Shown here: positions 8,825 to 17,459 of the stretch, piece after piece | Numbering within the stretch: the stretch's first letter is position 1 | Layout of the letters: each line of letters begins with the position of its first letter | From: an uncultured Clostridium sp. | GTDB taxonomy: Bacteria; Bacillota; Clostridia; Clostridiales; Clostridiaceae | DNA: 45,434 nucleotides | NCBI RefSeq assembly: GCF_934754915.1 | Contig: NZ_CAKVKB010000017.1 | Coordinates: 1 to 45,434 of the forward strand | Reading direction: 5' to 3' | Made by a program: the position numbers and the translations under genes | The notes under the pieces: generated by a model | Database searches by the model: none | What the model saw: the letters and a program-made list of their open reading frames with translations, nothing else | Told to the model about the DNA's origin: nothing

Positions 8825-9418
8825 ATGTATTTAATGATTGATAATTATGATTCTTTTGTCTATAACTTGAAAGCATATCTTGATGAATTAAATGAAGAAG
8901 TAATAGTTATTAGAAATGATAAAATCACAATTAAAGAAATAGAGGATATGGATAATTTGAGAGGAATAATAATATCACCAGGTCCTAAGAATCCGGAAGA
9001 TTGTGGAATATGCAAAGACGTAGTAAAAGAATTTGCTAAAAAGATGCCAATATTGGGAGTATGTCTTGGACATCAGATAATAGGGTATGAATTTGGAGCA
9101 ACTGTTAAAAAGAGTAAAAAGCCTATGCATGGTAAAGTTACAAAAATATTTCATAACAAATCTAAACTTTTTAAAAATATTGAAAGTCCATATATGGTTA
9201 CAAGATATCATTCATTAGTGATAGATGAAGAAACGCTTCCAGAAGAGTTAGTTGTTGATGCCAAAAGTGAAGATGATGTAATCATGGCAGTTTCACATAA
9301 AAAGTATCCAATTTATGGAGTACAGTTTCATCCTGAAGCAGTAATGACTCAATATGGACATGAATTATTACAGAATTTCATAATTTTAAGTAAGGAATGG
9401 TGGAAAAAATATGAATAG
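8825..9418 (+). CDS. pabA: Aminodeoxychorismate synthase, glutaminase subunit
   Basis: Class I glutamine amidotransferase of 197 residues that supplies ammonia to PabB. The catalytic triad is visible: Cys80 in GVCLGHQ, and His169 and Glu171 in VQFHPEA. The N-terminal MIDNYDSFVYNL is the family opening. The family also serves anthranilate synthase (TrpG). The partner gene decides for PabA here, although one amidotransferase may serve both complexes if the genome lacks a separate trpG. AAGGAG lies 6 nt before the ATG. It overlaps pabB by 8 bp, implying translational coupling. Confidence 0.92.
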   Translation: MYLMIDNYDSFVYNLKAYLDELNEEVIVIRNDKITIKEIEDMDNLRGIIISPGPKNPEDCGICKDVVKEFAKKMPILGVCLGHQIIGYEFGATVKKSKKPMHGKVTKIFHNKSKLFKNIESPYMVTRYHSLVIDEETLPEELVVDAKSEDDVIMAVSHKKYPIYGVQFHPEAVMTQYGHELLQNFIILSKEWWKKYE

Positions 9419-10784
9419 AATTATAAGAAAGATGGAGAAATATATAAAAGCTGATGAAATATTTAATATTTTTTATAAGAATACTGATGCAGTATTTTTA
9501 GACTCATCTTTAGATAATGATAAAGGAAACTATTCTATAATAGGACTTAATTCTTATTTAAAATTAATGGTGAAGAAAGATGTTCTTTTTGTAAATGGAA
9601 AAGAAAGCAGAAATACTTTCGAAAAGTATCTTCGAGAGTACTTACATATAAATAAGGAGAAAAATGAAACGGATTTTCCTTTAATTTCAGGGGCTATAGG
9701 ATACATATCATATGATTATGGAAGATTTAATGAAAATATATCAACAAGACATACAGAAAAATGGGATATTCCAGAGTGCATTTTTAATTTTTATGATAAT
9801 TTTATTATTGAAGATATAAAAAATAAAACAACATATATTATTGGAAATGGAAAGCTTAAAGATTCACAGGAATCAGTTAAGGAATTAGAAAGGCATATAT
9901 TAAAATCATATAGAGTTGGAGAAGACGGAAAAAAATTAAAAAATAGTAGTATTGATATTGAATATAATATTAAAGTTGATTCAAATTTCAAAAGAGAGGA
10001 ATATAAAAAGGCAATAGATAAAATAATACAATATATAATTGAAGGAGATATTTATATAGCAAATATGACACAGCAGCTTAAAATTTATAGCGAAAAGCCT
10101 CCTTATGAAGTTTTTAAATATCTTAGAAAAAATAATCCTTCACCTTTTGGTGGATATTTGAATTATGGAGAATTCCAGATAATAAGTGCATCTCCAGAAA
10201 GATTTTTAAAAGTAAATAATGGAATAGTAACTACAAGACCTATAAAAGGAACAAGACCTAGAGGTGTTACACAAGAGGAGGATAATAAGTTTAGAAATGA
10301 ACTGGAAAATTCACAAAAGGATAAAAGTGAACTTTTAATGATTGTAGATCTTGAAAGAAATGATCTTAATAAAGTGTGTGAAAGTGGAAGTGTAACAGTT
10401 GATGAATTATTTACTATTGAAGAATATTCGACTGTATTTCATCTTGTATCTGATATAAGAGGAAAGTTGAAATCTGATTTAAATGTAGCAGATCTTATAA
10501 AAGCAACATTTCCAGGAGGATCAATAACAGGTGCACCTAAGATAAGAGCTATGGAGATAATAGATGAGATAGAAAGGTCATCACGTGGTATTTATACTGG
10601 GTCAATGGGATATATATCTCTTGATGGAAATTGTGATTTAAATATTATAATAAGAACAGCTCTGCATAAGAAAAATGAATATTATCTTGGCGTTGGAGGA
10701 GGGATTACATGTGAATCAGATCTTGAGTTTGAATATGAAGAAACTCTTCAAAAAGCAAAAGCATTATTGGAAGCAATGAAATAA
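9411..10784 (+). CDS. pabB: Aminodeoxychorismate synthase, component I
   Basis: Converts chorismate plus ammonia to 4-amino-4-deoxychorismate, the committed step to p-aminobenzoate and folate. The protein has 457 residues. The chorismate-binding domain shows ISASPERFL, RPIKGTRPRG, SELLMIVDLERNDL, FPGGSITGAPK and the C-terminal YLGVGGGIT block. Lys279 in the PIKGT motif distinguishes PabB from TrpE, which has Ala there. It overlaps pabA by 8 bp and is followed 38 bp later by pabC, so the operon covers the whole branch from chorismate to p-aminobenzoate. Confidence 0.93.
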   Translation: MNRIIRKMEKYIKADEIFNIFYKNTDAVFLDSSLDNDKGNYSIIGLNSYLKLMVKKDVLFVNGKESRNTFEKYLREYLHINKEKNETDFPLISGAIGYISYDYGRFNENISTRHTEKWDIPECIFNFYDNFIIEDIKNKTTYIIGNGKLKDSQESVKELERHILKSYRVGEDGKKLKNSSIDIEYNIKVDSNFKREEYKKAIDKIIQYIIEGDIYIANMTQQLKIYSEKPPYEVFKYLRKNNPSPFGGYLNYGEFQIISASPERFLKVNNGIVTTRPIKGTRPRGVTQEEDNKFRNELENSQKDKSELLMIVDLERNDLNKVCESGSVTVDELFTIEEYSTVFHLVSDIRGKLKSDLNVADLIKATFPGGSITGAPKIRAMEIIDEIERSSRGIYTGSMGYISLDGNCDLNIIIRTALHKKNEYYLGVGGGITCESDLEFEYEETLQKAKALLEAMK

Positions 10785-10822
10785 TTAATATGTAAATAAT
10801 ATTGATAAATATAGGGGGAAAT

Positions 10823-11548
10823 ATGAATATTATATTTGATGAAGGTTATTCTTTTGGTTTAGGGATTTTTGAGACAATATCTGTTGTTGAAAATCATGCA
10901 GTACTTCTTAATTATCATCTTAAAAGATTAAATGATGGAAGAAAATTTTTTGGGATTGAAAAATCTATTACAGAAGATGAAATAAATGAATATATAGAAA
11001 ATAATCCAATGAAAAATGGTGTGCTTAAAATTATAATTTCAAAAGAAAATGTAATAATGCAAAAAAGGTCTAATAATTATACACAAGATAAATATAAAAA
11101 GGGATTTTCAGTTGAAATAAGTTCAATAAGAAGAAATGAAACATCACCATTTACTTATATAAAATCATTAAATTATGGAGAAAATATTTTAGAAAAAAGA
11201 GAGGCCTCAAAAAAGGGATATGATGAACCTGTATTTTTAAATATGCAGGGTCAGCTTACAGAAGGTGCTACTACAAATATATTTTTTATTAAGGATAATA
11301 CGATTTTTACTCCAGAATTATCATGTGGAATGCTTAATGGGACAATAAGAAAATACATAATTGATACATATGATGTAAATGAAAAAATAATATATCCAGA
11401 TGAAGTAGAATATTTTGACGAAATGTTTTTGACTAATTCATTAATGGGAATAATGCCTGTATCTAGATTTGAAAAATATGAATTTAGGTCTAGGAAAAAA
11501 ACTCAAGATATACTAAGTGAATATTTAAAGAAAAGAACCTGTTTATAG
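10823..11548 (+). CDS. pabC: Aminodeoxychorismate lyase (PLP fold IV)
   Basis: Removes pyruvate from aminodeoxychorismate to give p-aminobenzoate. At 241 residues it fits class IV PLP enzymes. The family landmarks are YSFGLGIFETI near the start, the probable Schiff-base Lys in YIKSLNYGENIL, and LTEGATTNIFFIKD with its PLP-phosphate contacts. A D-amino-acid or branched-chain aminotransferase is the alternative by fold, but the position after pabB settles it. TTG 10802 is in frame, but AGGGGG (10813-10818) fits ATG 10823. The last codons form the left arm of the terminator. Confidence 0.9.
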   Translation: MNIIFDEGYSFGLGIFETISVVENHAVLLNYHLKRLNDGRKFFGIEKSITEDEINEYIENNPMKNGVLKIIISKENVIMQKRSNNYTQDKYKKGFSVEISSIRRNETSPFTYIKSLNYGENILEKREASKKGYDEPVFLNMQGQLTEGATTNIFFIKDNTIFTPELSCGMLNGTIRKYIIDTYDVNEKIIYPDEVEYFDEMFLTNSLMGIMPVSRFEKYEFRSRKKTQDILSEYLKKRTCL

Positions 11549-11566
11549 ATTTAAACAGGTTCTTAA
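11533..11566 (+). terminator. Terminator of pabABC overlapping the pabC stop
   Basis: A perfect 13-bp stem, AAGAACCTGTTTA (11533-11545) with TAAACAGGTTCTT (11552-11564), has its loop at the pabC stop codon. The T tract after it is short. Confidence 0.65.
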
Positions 11567-11685
11567 ATTTACCTTAATTTAGTGGATTTAAATATATGAG
11601 TGATATACTTATAATAGAATAGTTAAATATGTGTATGTTTTTAGTTAATTAAAGAATATTTTTATAATAGGAGAGGATTTTTATC

Positions 11686-12417
11686 ATGAATAAAAGTTTG
11701 AAAAAAATAATTGCTTTATCGGTTATTGTAAACATTGCTATATCATTAAAACTAACTTATATATATGCTGTTAGCAGTTATTCTGATGGATGGAATAATA
11801 GGGATGGCAAATGGATGTATGTTGAAGCAGGAAAATTTAAAACAAAATGGTTTAAAGACAAACATGGCAGCTGGTATTATTTTAATAATGACGGGGTAAT
11901 GCAGACTGGCTGGGTACTTGATGATGGAAATTGGTATTATTTATATGAAAATGGTTCTATGGCTCATGGATGTTATATTGGAAATTATTATCTAAATGAT
12001 AGTGGTTCATGGACAGAAAGCATTCCTCATAATAATAAAAATGAGAATAATATAAAAGATTTGAATTTAGAAATTAAAAAACTTGGATATAGTTCAGAGG
12101 AGCGTATTATTGATCCTTATAGTTCAAGTGACAAATATTCTTCTTTATATAGATATATATGGTGTGATGGAAAAGAAGAAAATTCACAATATGCAACAGT
12201 AAATGTATTTGATAGCGGTTCGTGCAGTATATTAATAAGAAAAAACAGTACAGCTTTTGATGAAAATTTGAAGAAGATATTCAATATTATTGCACCAGGT
12301 TATGAAGATGAACTTTTTAATAAAGTTAAAAATACTACTGAAGAAGAAATTGAAATTTCAGGAAGAGATATAAAAATAATGTCTATAGGTGATGAAATTG
12401 GAATTGAAATAAATTGA
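11686..12417 (+). CDS. Secreted protein with cell-wall-binding aromatic repeats and an unrecognised C-terminal domain
   Basis: A 243-residue exported protein. A basic start plus hydrophobic segment (about 1-28, possible cleavage after YIYA) is a signal peptide. From about 33 to 110 come four short repeats of the choline/cell-wall-binding type: DGKWMYVEAGKFKTKWF, GSWYYFNNDGVMQTGW, GNWYYLYENGSMAHG, and a degenerate NYYLNDSGSW. These modules bind teichoic-acid choline or other wall polymers. After an Asn-rich linker (about 115-125) lies a 115-residue acidic domain I do not recognise. It has no catalytic motif. It may be a wall-attached binding or inhibitor-like protein. GGAGAGG precedes the ATG; a terminator follows. 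Confidence 0.82.
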   Translation: MNKSLKKIIALSVIVNIAISLKLTYIYAVSSYSDGWNNRDGKWMYVEAGKFKTKWFKDKHGSWYYFNNDGVMQTGWVLDDGNWYYLYENGSMAHGCYIGNYYLNDSGSWTESIPHNNKNENNIKDLNLEIKKLGYSSEERIIDPYSSSDKYSSLYRYIWCDGKEENSQYATVNVFDSGSCSILIRKNSTAFDENLKKIFNIIAPGYEDELFNKVKNTTEEEIEISGRDIKIMSIGDEIGIEIN

Positions 12418-12451
12418 ATATAAAATGCAGCGCTGATATTAATGATAAATT

Positions 12452-12467
12452 TGAATTTATAAATTCA
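12452..12467. repeat. 16-bp perfect palindrome
   Basis: TGAATTTATAAATTCA lies between the wall-binding protein gene and its terminator. It could be an operator or chance in AT-rich DNA. Confidence 0.3.
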
Positions 12468-12499
12468 GTAAATGACATAAAATAATAGGATTAATGAAA

Positions 12500-12540
12500 A
12501 ATATAAGTTACAGCAGACGGCTGTAACTTATATTTTTTTA
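12500..12540 (+). terminator. Strong terminator after the wall-binding protein gene
   Basis: A 15-bp stem AATATAAGTTACAGC/GCTGTAACTTATATT with a 5-nt loop is followed by a T run. Confidence 0.88.
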
Positions 12541-12655
12541 TAGGGAATTTATGGCTATTTCATTAAATATATTTCGTTTAACTTAATATATTATTAATTT
12601 GGATGTAAATATTTTCAAAAAATATTTTAATAAAAAATGACGCATAGTCAGTTTT

Positions 12656-12667
12656 GTGTGATATAAT
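12656..12667 (+). promoter_or_regulatory. Extended -10 promoter of the YhgE/Pip genes
   Basis: TGTGTGATATAAT contains the TGn extension and a consensus TATAAT (12662-12667), 35 nt before the first YhgE/Pip start. No good -35 is seen. Confidence 0.5.
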
Positions 12668-12702
12668 CTATATAAAATTAATAAATATTAGAGGGACTTA
12701 GA

Positions 12703-14994
12703 ATGAAAAATATAATAAAGATAATGAAGAAAGATTTTAAAAATATAATGACTAATTGGGCAGCATTAGTGATTGTCCTAGGTGTTATTGGAATTCCTTC
12801 ATTATATTCTCTTATCAATATATTTGCATCGTGGGATCCTTATTCAAGTACATCTGGAATAAGAGTAGCTGTTGTAAATGATGACCAAGGTACTGTATTT
12901 AAGGAAAAGGAGATTAATTTAGGTAATGAGCTTGTAGATAAATTAAAGGATAATGATCAGATGGGTTGGGAGTTTGTGGATAAAGAAACTGCTGATAATG
13001 GCCTTTTAATGGAAGAATATTATGCTGTCATAGTAATTCCAGAAGATTTTTCAAAGGATACTACAACACTTGTAGAAAAAAATGTAAAAAAGCCTAAACT
13101 TATTTATACTGCAAATGAAAAAAAGAATCCAATTGCGCCTAAGTTTACGGATTCAGCAGTAAAGACTGTAAAAAGTCAGCTTGATGAGAATATTAAAAAG
13201 ACAGTGTCAGGAATTATATTCAGAGCCTGTAATGAAATTGGAATAGATATTCAAGATAATAGAAGCAGCATAAGAAAGATTATTGATGAAATTTATGAAC
13301 TTGATGATGATATGCCTAAACTTGGAAGTATTTTAGATGGAGCTGTAGATGGAACTATAAATGCAGAAGAGCTTATGATAGAAGTCCAGAAAATTATTCC
13401 TATAGCAGATGATGTATCCTCAGCGGGAGAAGTTTTTATATCAGATAATATGAATAAACTTGATGATATTCAAAGTGAACTTGATGAATTGGAACCAGAT
13501 ATAAAAGAAAAACTTGTAAATGCAGAAGAAAAACTTGATTCTTTGAGTGTTATTCTTGGAAATCTTAATGAAAATATAATGCCGGAAGCAGCAAAGAAAA
13601 CATTGATGACAGCTTTAGACACTACAGATGCAATGCAGAAAACTGTTCAAGAAACAAGAGATTATCTTAAAGGAATATCAAAAGCTTTAAATAAAATAGC
13701 CAATATAAAAATTCCAAGAATAGATATAGATGAAGATAAAGAAGTAAATGAAAATGTTCAACATATTATAGACCAATATAATAAACAGATAGATGCAATT
13801 GAAAGTATGCAGGAAAGTTTGAAGAAATTTACTTCAATAATAAGTACTATAAATAATAGATTGAATACTATTGATGATAAACTTGAAATATTGAGTACAA
13901 GAATTAATGATAAAATTATTGATTTAGATAATGGTGAAAAGCTGGATGCACAATTTTTAACTGATACTATTAAGTTGGTAAATGAAATTCATGATCTTAC
14001 TGTGGATGTTATTGATAATTATAGTGTAGATATGATGAAAGACATAAATGATGAGATAGATCTTGTAAGAAATGTTGGAGATAATGCATTGACTTTGTTA
14101 AAACAGGGAAATTCGCTTCTTCCAGATGTGGATAATATTCTAAGCACATTTATGAATGTAGCAGATAAATCTCATGATGAATTAGTTAAACTTCAAAATG
14201 ATTTTCCTGATATGCAGGATAAAGTACATAAGATAGCATTAAAAATTAAAGAATTTGATGATAAAGAAGATATTGATGATATATTAGATATGATAACTAA
14301 TGACTGGCAGGTTCAAAGTGATTTTCTGGCAAGCCCTGTTGAGATTGAAGATAACAGACTTTATCCATGGCCTAATTATGGATCAACAGCAACTCCATTC
14401 TATACAGTATTGTGTTTATGGATTGGAGGATATATGTTATCTATACTTTTAGGAACCGAGGCTCATGCTGAAGATGGAGAAGAAGAATATAAACATTATG
14501 AAGTTTATTTTGGAAAGATGTCATTGTTCATTATTATTGGTATTTTTCAAGCAATTGTAGCAAGTATGGGAGCTCTGTTTTTACTTAAAGTTTATGCTGT
14601 TCACCCAGTAATGTTTGTATTTTTCAGCATATTTGTAAGTGTTGCATTTATGACGATAATATATACTGCTGTAAGTTTATTTGGGCATGGAGGAATAGTT
14701 ATAGGGATAATTCTTCTTGTTATACAGGTTACAGCAAGCAGTGCTAATTTCCCAATAGAGGTCAATCCTAAAATATTTCAATTGCTATATCCATATCTGC
14801 CATTCTCATATGCAATAAATGGTATGAGGCAGATAATGACTGGAATTGTATATAGTATATTGTTTAAAGATATAGCCATACTTGTGGTATATATGGTAGT
14901 TTCGCTTATAATAGGAATTATATTTAAAAAATCAAGTAATAAGATTACTAAACGTTTTGTAGATAAATTAAAAGAAAGCAAGTTAGTCATATAA
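12703..14994 (+). CDS. YhgE/Pip-family membrane protein, paralogue 1
   Basis: A 763-residue integral membrane protein of the YhgE/phage-infection-protein family, distantly related to ABC-2-type permeases. There is one transmembrane segment near 20-42, followed by the conserved extracytoplasmic ASWDPYSSTSGIRVAVVNDD. A large outside domain (about 60-545) is mostly helical and Asp/Glu/Ile-rich, consistent with coiled coils. Then come about five membrane segments from 565 to 750, introduced by SDFLASPVEIEDNRL. Relatives include Lactococcus Pip, a phage receptor, but the normal job is not established; export or surface assembly is possible. It lies 17 bp before its paralogue with no terminator, so they are co-transcribed. 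Confidence 0.9.
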   Translation: MKNIIKIMKKDFKNIMTNWAALVIVLGVIGIPSLYSLINIFASWDPYSSTSGIRVAVVNDDQGTVFKEKEINLGNELVDKLKDNDQMGWEFVDKETADNGLLMEEYYAVIVIPEDFSKDTTTLVEKNVKKPKLIYTANEKKNPIAPKFTDSAVKTVKSQLDENIKKTVSGIIFRACNEIGIDIQDNRSSIRKIIDEIYELDDDMPKLGSILDGAVDGTINAEELMIEVQKIIPIADDVSSAGEVFISDNMNKLDDIQSELDELEPDIKEKLVNAEEKLDSLSVILGNLNENIMPEAAKKTLMTALDTTDAMQKTVQETRDYLKGISKALNKIANIKIPRIDIDEDKEVNENVQHIIDQYNKQIDAIESMQESLKKFTSIISTINNRLNTIDDKLEILSTRINDKIIDLDNGEKLDAQFLTDTIKLVNEIHDLTVDVIDNYSVDMMKDINDEIDLVRNVGDNALTLLKQGNSLLPDVDNILSTFMNVADKSHDELVKLQNDFPDMQDKVHKIALKIKEFDDKEDIDDILDMITNDWQVQSDFLASPVEIEDNRLYPWPNYGSTATPFYTVLCLWIGGYMLSILLGTEAHAEDGEEEYKHYEVYFGKMSLFIIIGIFQAIVASMGALFLLKVYAVHPVMFVFFSIFVSVAFMTIIYTAVSLFGHGGIVIGIILLVIQVTASSANFPIEVNPKIFQLLYPYLPFSYAINGMRQIMTGIVYSILFKDIAILVVYMVVSLIIGIIFKKSSNKITKRFVDKLKESKLVI

Positions 14995-15011
14995 TTAAAA
15001 GGATAGAAAAA

Positions 15012-17309
15012 ATGAAAAATATATTTAAGATTTATGCAAGAGATATAAAAAGAATATGTACAAATTGGGCTGCGATGATTATAGCAATAATTATTATATT
15101 AATACCATCATTATATTCACTTACTAACATAATAGCTTCATGGGATCCATATGCTAATACTAGTGGAATAAAAATAGCAGTAGTAAATAATGATGAGGGA
15201 ACTGTATATAAGGATAATGAAGTTAATATTGGAAAAGAACTTGTTGAAAAACTTCAGGATAATGACAAAATGAATTGGATTTTTGTAGACGAAGATGAAG
15301 CAGCAGATGGTCTTAAGCATGAAAAATATTATGCAACAATAGTTATACCAGAAGATTTTTCAAAGTGTACTGTTACTCTTATGGAAAAGAAGGTTGTAAG
15401 GCCAAAGCTTATATATACAGTAAATGAAAAAATAAATGCAATAGCTCCTAAAATGACAGATGCAGGAGTAAAAAGTGTAAAAAGCCAGCTTGATGAAAAT
15501 GTTGTAAAGACAGTTTCAGGTGTAATGTTTAGAATTGTAAATGAGACTGGTGTTGAAATTGATGGCAAAAGAGATGAAATACGATATATTATAGATAAAA
15601 TATATGAATTAGATGAAGAAATGCCAAACCTTGAGAGTATTTTAGATGATGTTATAAATGGAGCTGGGAGCACAGAAGATCTTCTTGCAAAAGCTGATGA
15701 TATGCTTCCAATGGCTTCAGAACTTTTAGATTCTACAAATGACTTTGTAGATAACAGCACATATGTTGTAGATAAGATGAGCAAAGATGTTAATGAATTA
15801 GCACCAAGAATAAAAGATCAGCTTATATCATCCCAGCAGATGGTGGATAATGCTTCTGTAACCTTAAACAATCTTGATGAAAATATACTTCCTGAAACAG
15901 CCAAGAAATCACTTATAATGATTTCTGAAACAGCACAAGCTACAAAAACTACAGTTAGTGATGTAAAGGGAATGCTTAAAAGTATAAAAACTTTTTTAAA
16001 TAAACTAATAGATTATGAATTTCCAGAGATAGATATTGATGAATCATTACTAGAAGAAGATGAAAATCTTCAAAAAATTCATAATCAGATTGTAAAGCAA
16101 AAGAAATTTTTAGATGATATACAGGATAGTTTAAAATCAATAAATAAAAGCCTTAATGTTTTTATAGATAAATTGGATAAGGCTGAAGAAAAGCTTGATA
16201 TTGTAATATCAAGAGCTGATGAAGAAATAGAAAAGCTTGAAAATGGAGAAAAACCAGATATACAGGTACTTAAAGATTTAAAAAGTAATGTTGATGATGT
16301 AAATACACTCCTTACTGATGTTCTTGATAGTTATGATTCTGAAATAATAAGTGGAATAAATGATGGATTTGATTCAATAAAGTCTGTACTTGATATAACT
16401 GTAGATATTTTGGAACAAGGAAGAGATATATTGCCTGATTTAGAAGAAGTCTTAAGTGTATCGCAAGATACAATTAATTTTTCTAATGAAAAACTTCAAG
16501 ATATTAAAGAGAAATTTCCTGAAGTTAAGGATAAGGTTCATGAGGTAGCAGATAAACTGCGAGAAATGGATGAAGAAGATAAATTTAATGAAATAATAGA
16601 CATGATAACAAATAATTGGGGAGATCAAAGTGATTTTCTGGCAAGTCCAGTTGAAATAGAAGATAATAGATTATTTTCATGGCCTAATTATGGTTCATCG
16701 AGTGTTCCATTTTATCTTGTGTTATGCATATGGGTAGGAGCTCTTATTTCCAGTGCACTTTTATCATTTAAGACAGAAAATCTTGTTGATGGGGTAGAGT
16801 TGAAATCTTATGAAATTTATTTTGGAAAATTACTTACATTTTTAACCTTAACATCACTTGGAACAATTGCAGCATGTTGTGGGGCTATATTCTGGCTTGA
16901 TGTGTATGTAGTCCATCCAATTATGTTGATATTATTTTCAATTTTTGTATCAATAGTTTTTACAGTTATAATTTACACAGCAGCAAGTCTTCTTGATGAT
17001 ATTGGAAAATCAATGATTGTAGTAATTATGGTTATTCAGATGGCTGGAACAAGTGGAACTTTCCCAATAGAAGTTACACCAGAGATATTTCATGGAATAT
17101 ATAATTACCTACCATTTACATATGCAATAAATGGGATGAGACAGATATTAGCAGGTATAGTATATCCAATACTTATAAAGGATATAAAAATATTAAGTAT
17201 ATATCTTATAGCAGCATTAGTTATGGGAGCTGCTCTTAAGAAGCCTTTAAATAAGACTACAGACAAAATTATGGAAAAAGTATTAAAGAGTGGTATATTA
17301 AGACATTGA
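15012..17309 (+). CDS. YhgE/Pip-family membrane protein, paralogue 2
   Basis: A 765-residue paralogue of the preceding gene with the same plan: membrane segment near 20-42, ASWDPYANTSGIKIAVVNND, a helical extracytoplasmic domain, the identical SDFLASPVEIEDNRL block, and about five C-terminal membrane segments ending with YLPFTYAINGMRQIL. The ends are strongly conserved between the two and the middle is divergent, as expected for a tandem duplication with diversification of the exposed domain. The pair may form a heteromer. AAAAGGATAG gives a moderate ribosome binding site. Confidence 0.9.
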   Translation: MKNIFKIYARDIKRICTNWAAMIIAIIIILIPSLYSLTNIIASWDPYANTSGIKIAVVNNDEGTVYKDNEVNIGKELVEKLQDNDKMNWIFVDEDEAADGLKHEKYYATIVIPEDFSKCTVTLMEKKVVRPKLIYTVNEKINAIAPKMTDAGVKSVKSQLDENVVKTVSGVMFRIVNETGVEIDGKRDEIRYIIDKIYELDEEMPNLESILDDVINGAGSTEDLLAKADDMLPMASELLDSTNDFVDNSTYVVDKMSKDVNELAPRIKDQLISSQQMVDNASVTLNNLDENILPETAKKSLIMISETAQATKTTVSDVKGMLKSIKTFLNKLIDYEFPEIDIDESLLEEDENLQKIHNQIVKQKKFLDDIQDSLKSINKSLNVFIDKLDKAEEKLDIVISRADEEIEKLENGEKPDIQVLKDLKSNVDDVNTLLTDVLDSYDSEIISGINDGFDSIKSVLDITVDILEQGRDILPDLEEVLSVSQDTINFSNEKLQDIKEKFPEVKDKVHEVADKLREMDEEDKFNEIIDMITNNWGDQSDFLASPVEIEDNRLFSWPNYGSSSVPFYLVLCIWVGALISSALLSFKTENLVDGVELKSYEIYFGKLLTFLTLTSLGTIAACCGAIFWLDVYVVHPIMLILFSIFVSIVFTVIIYTAASLLDDIGKSMIVVIMVIQMAGTSGTFPIEVTPEIFHGIYNYLPFTYAINGMRQILAGIVYPILIKDIKILSIYLIAALVMGAALKKPLNKTTDKIMEKVLKSGILRH

Positions 17310-17329
17310 TTTCGATTTTTAATTCATAT

Positions 17330-17359
17330 TTGACAATATTAGAGTTGAATTTTTAAAAT
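17330..17359 (+). promoter_or_regulatory. Candidate promoter of the histidine-kinase pair
   Basis: TTGACA (17330-17335) and TAAAAT (17354-17359), 18-nt spacer, about 100 nt upstream of the first kinase. No terminator is visible after the YhgE/Pip genes, so read-through is also possible. Confidence 0.5.
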
Positions 17360-17459
17360 ATTTCCTTAATTGTAACATAGATTTACTATATGTGTATACA
17401 AAAAAAGCAAAATGGAGTAATATATAAATTAAGATATAGATGTAAAAAGGAAAAATAAT

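Noticed and set aside
8825..10784. Considered as anthranilate synthase (trpG/trpE)
   Set aside because: The PIKGT motif with Lys and the adjacent pabC fit p-aminobenzoate synthesis, and no trp genes are nearby.
15329..15784. A 151-codon minus-strand ORF inside the second YhgE/Pip gene
   Set aside because: Ser/Ile-rich shadow of a well-supported gene, without start signal or recognisable domain.
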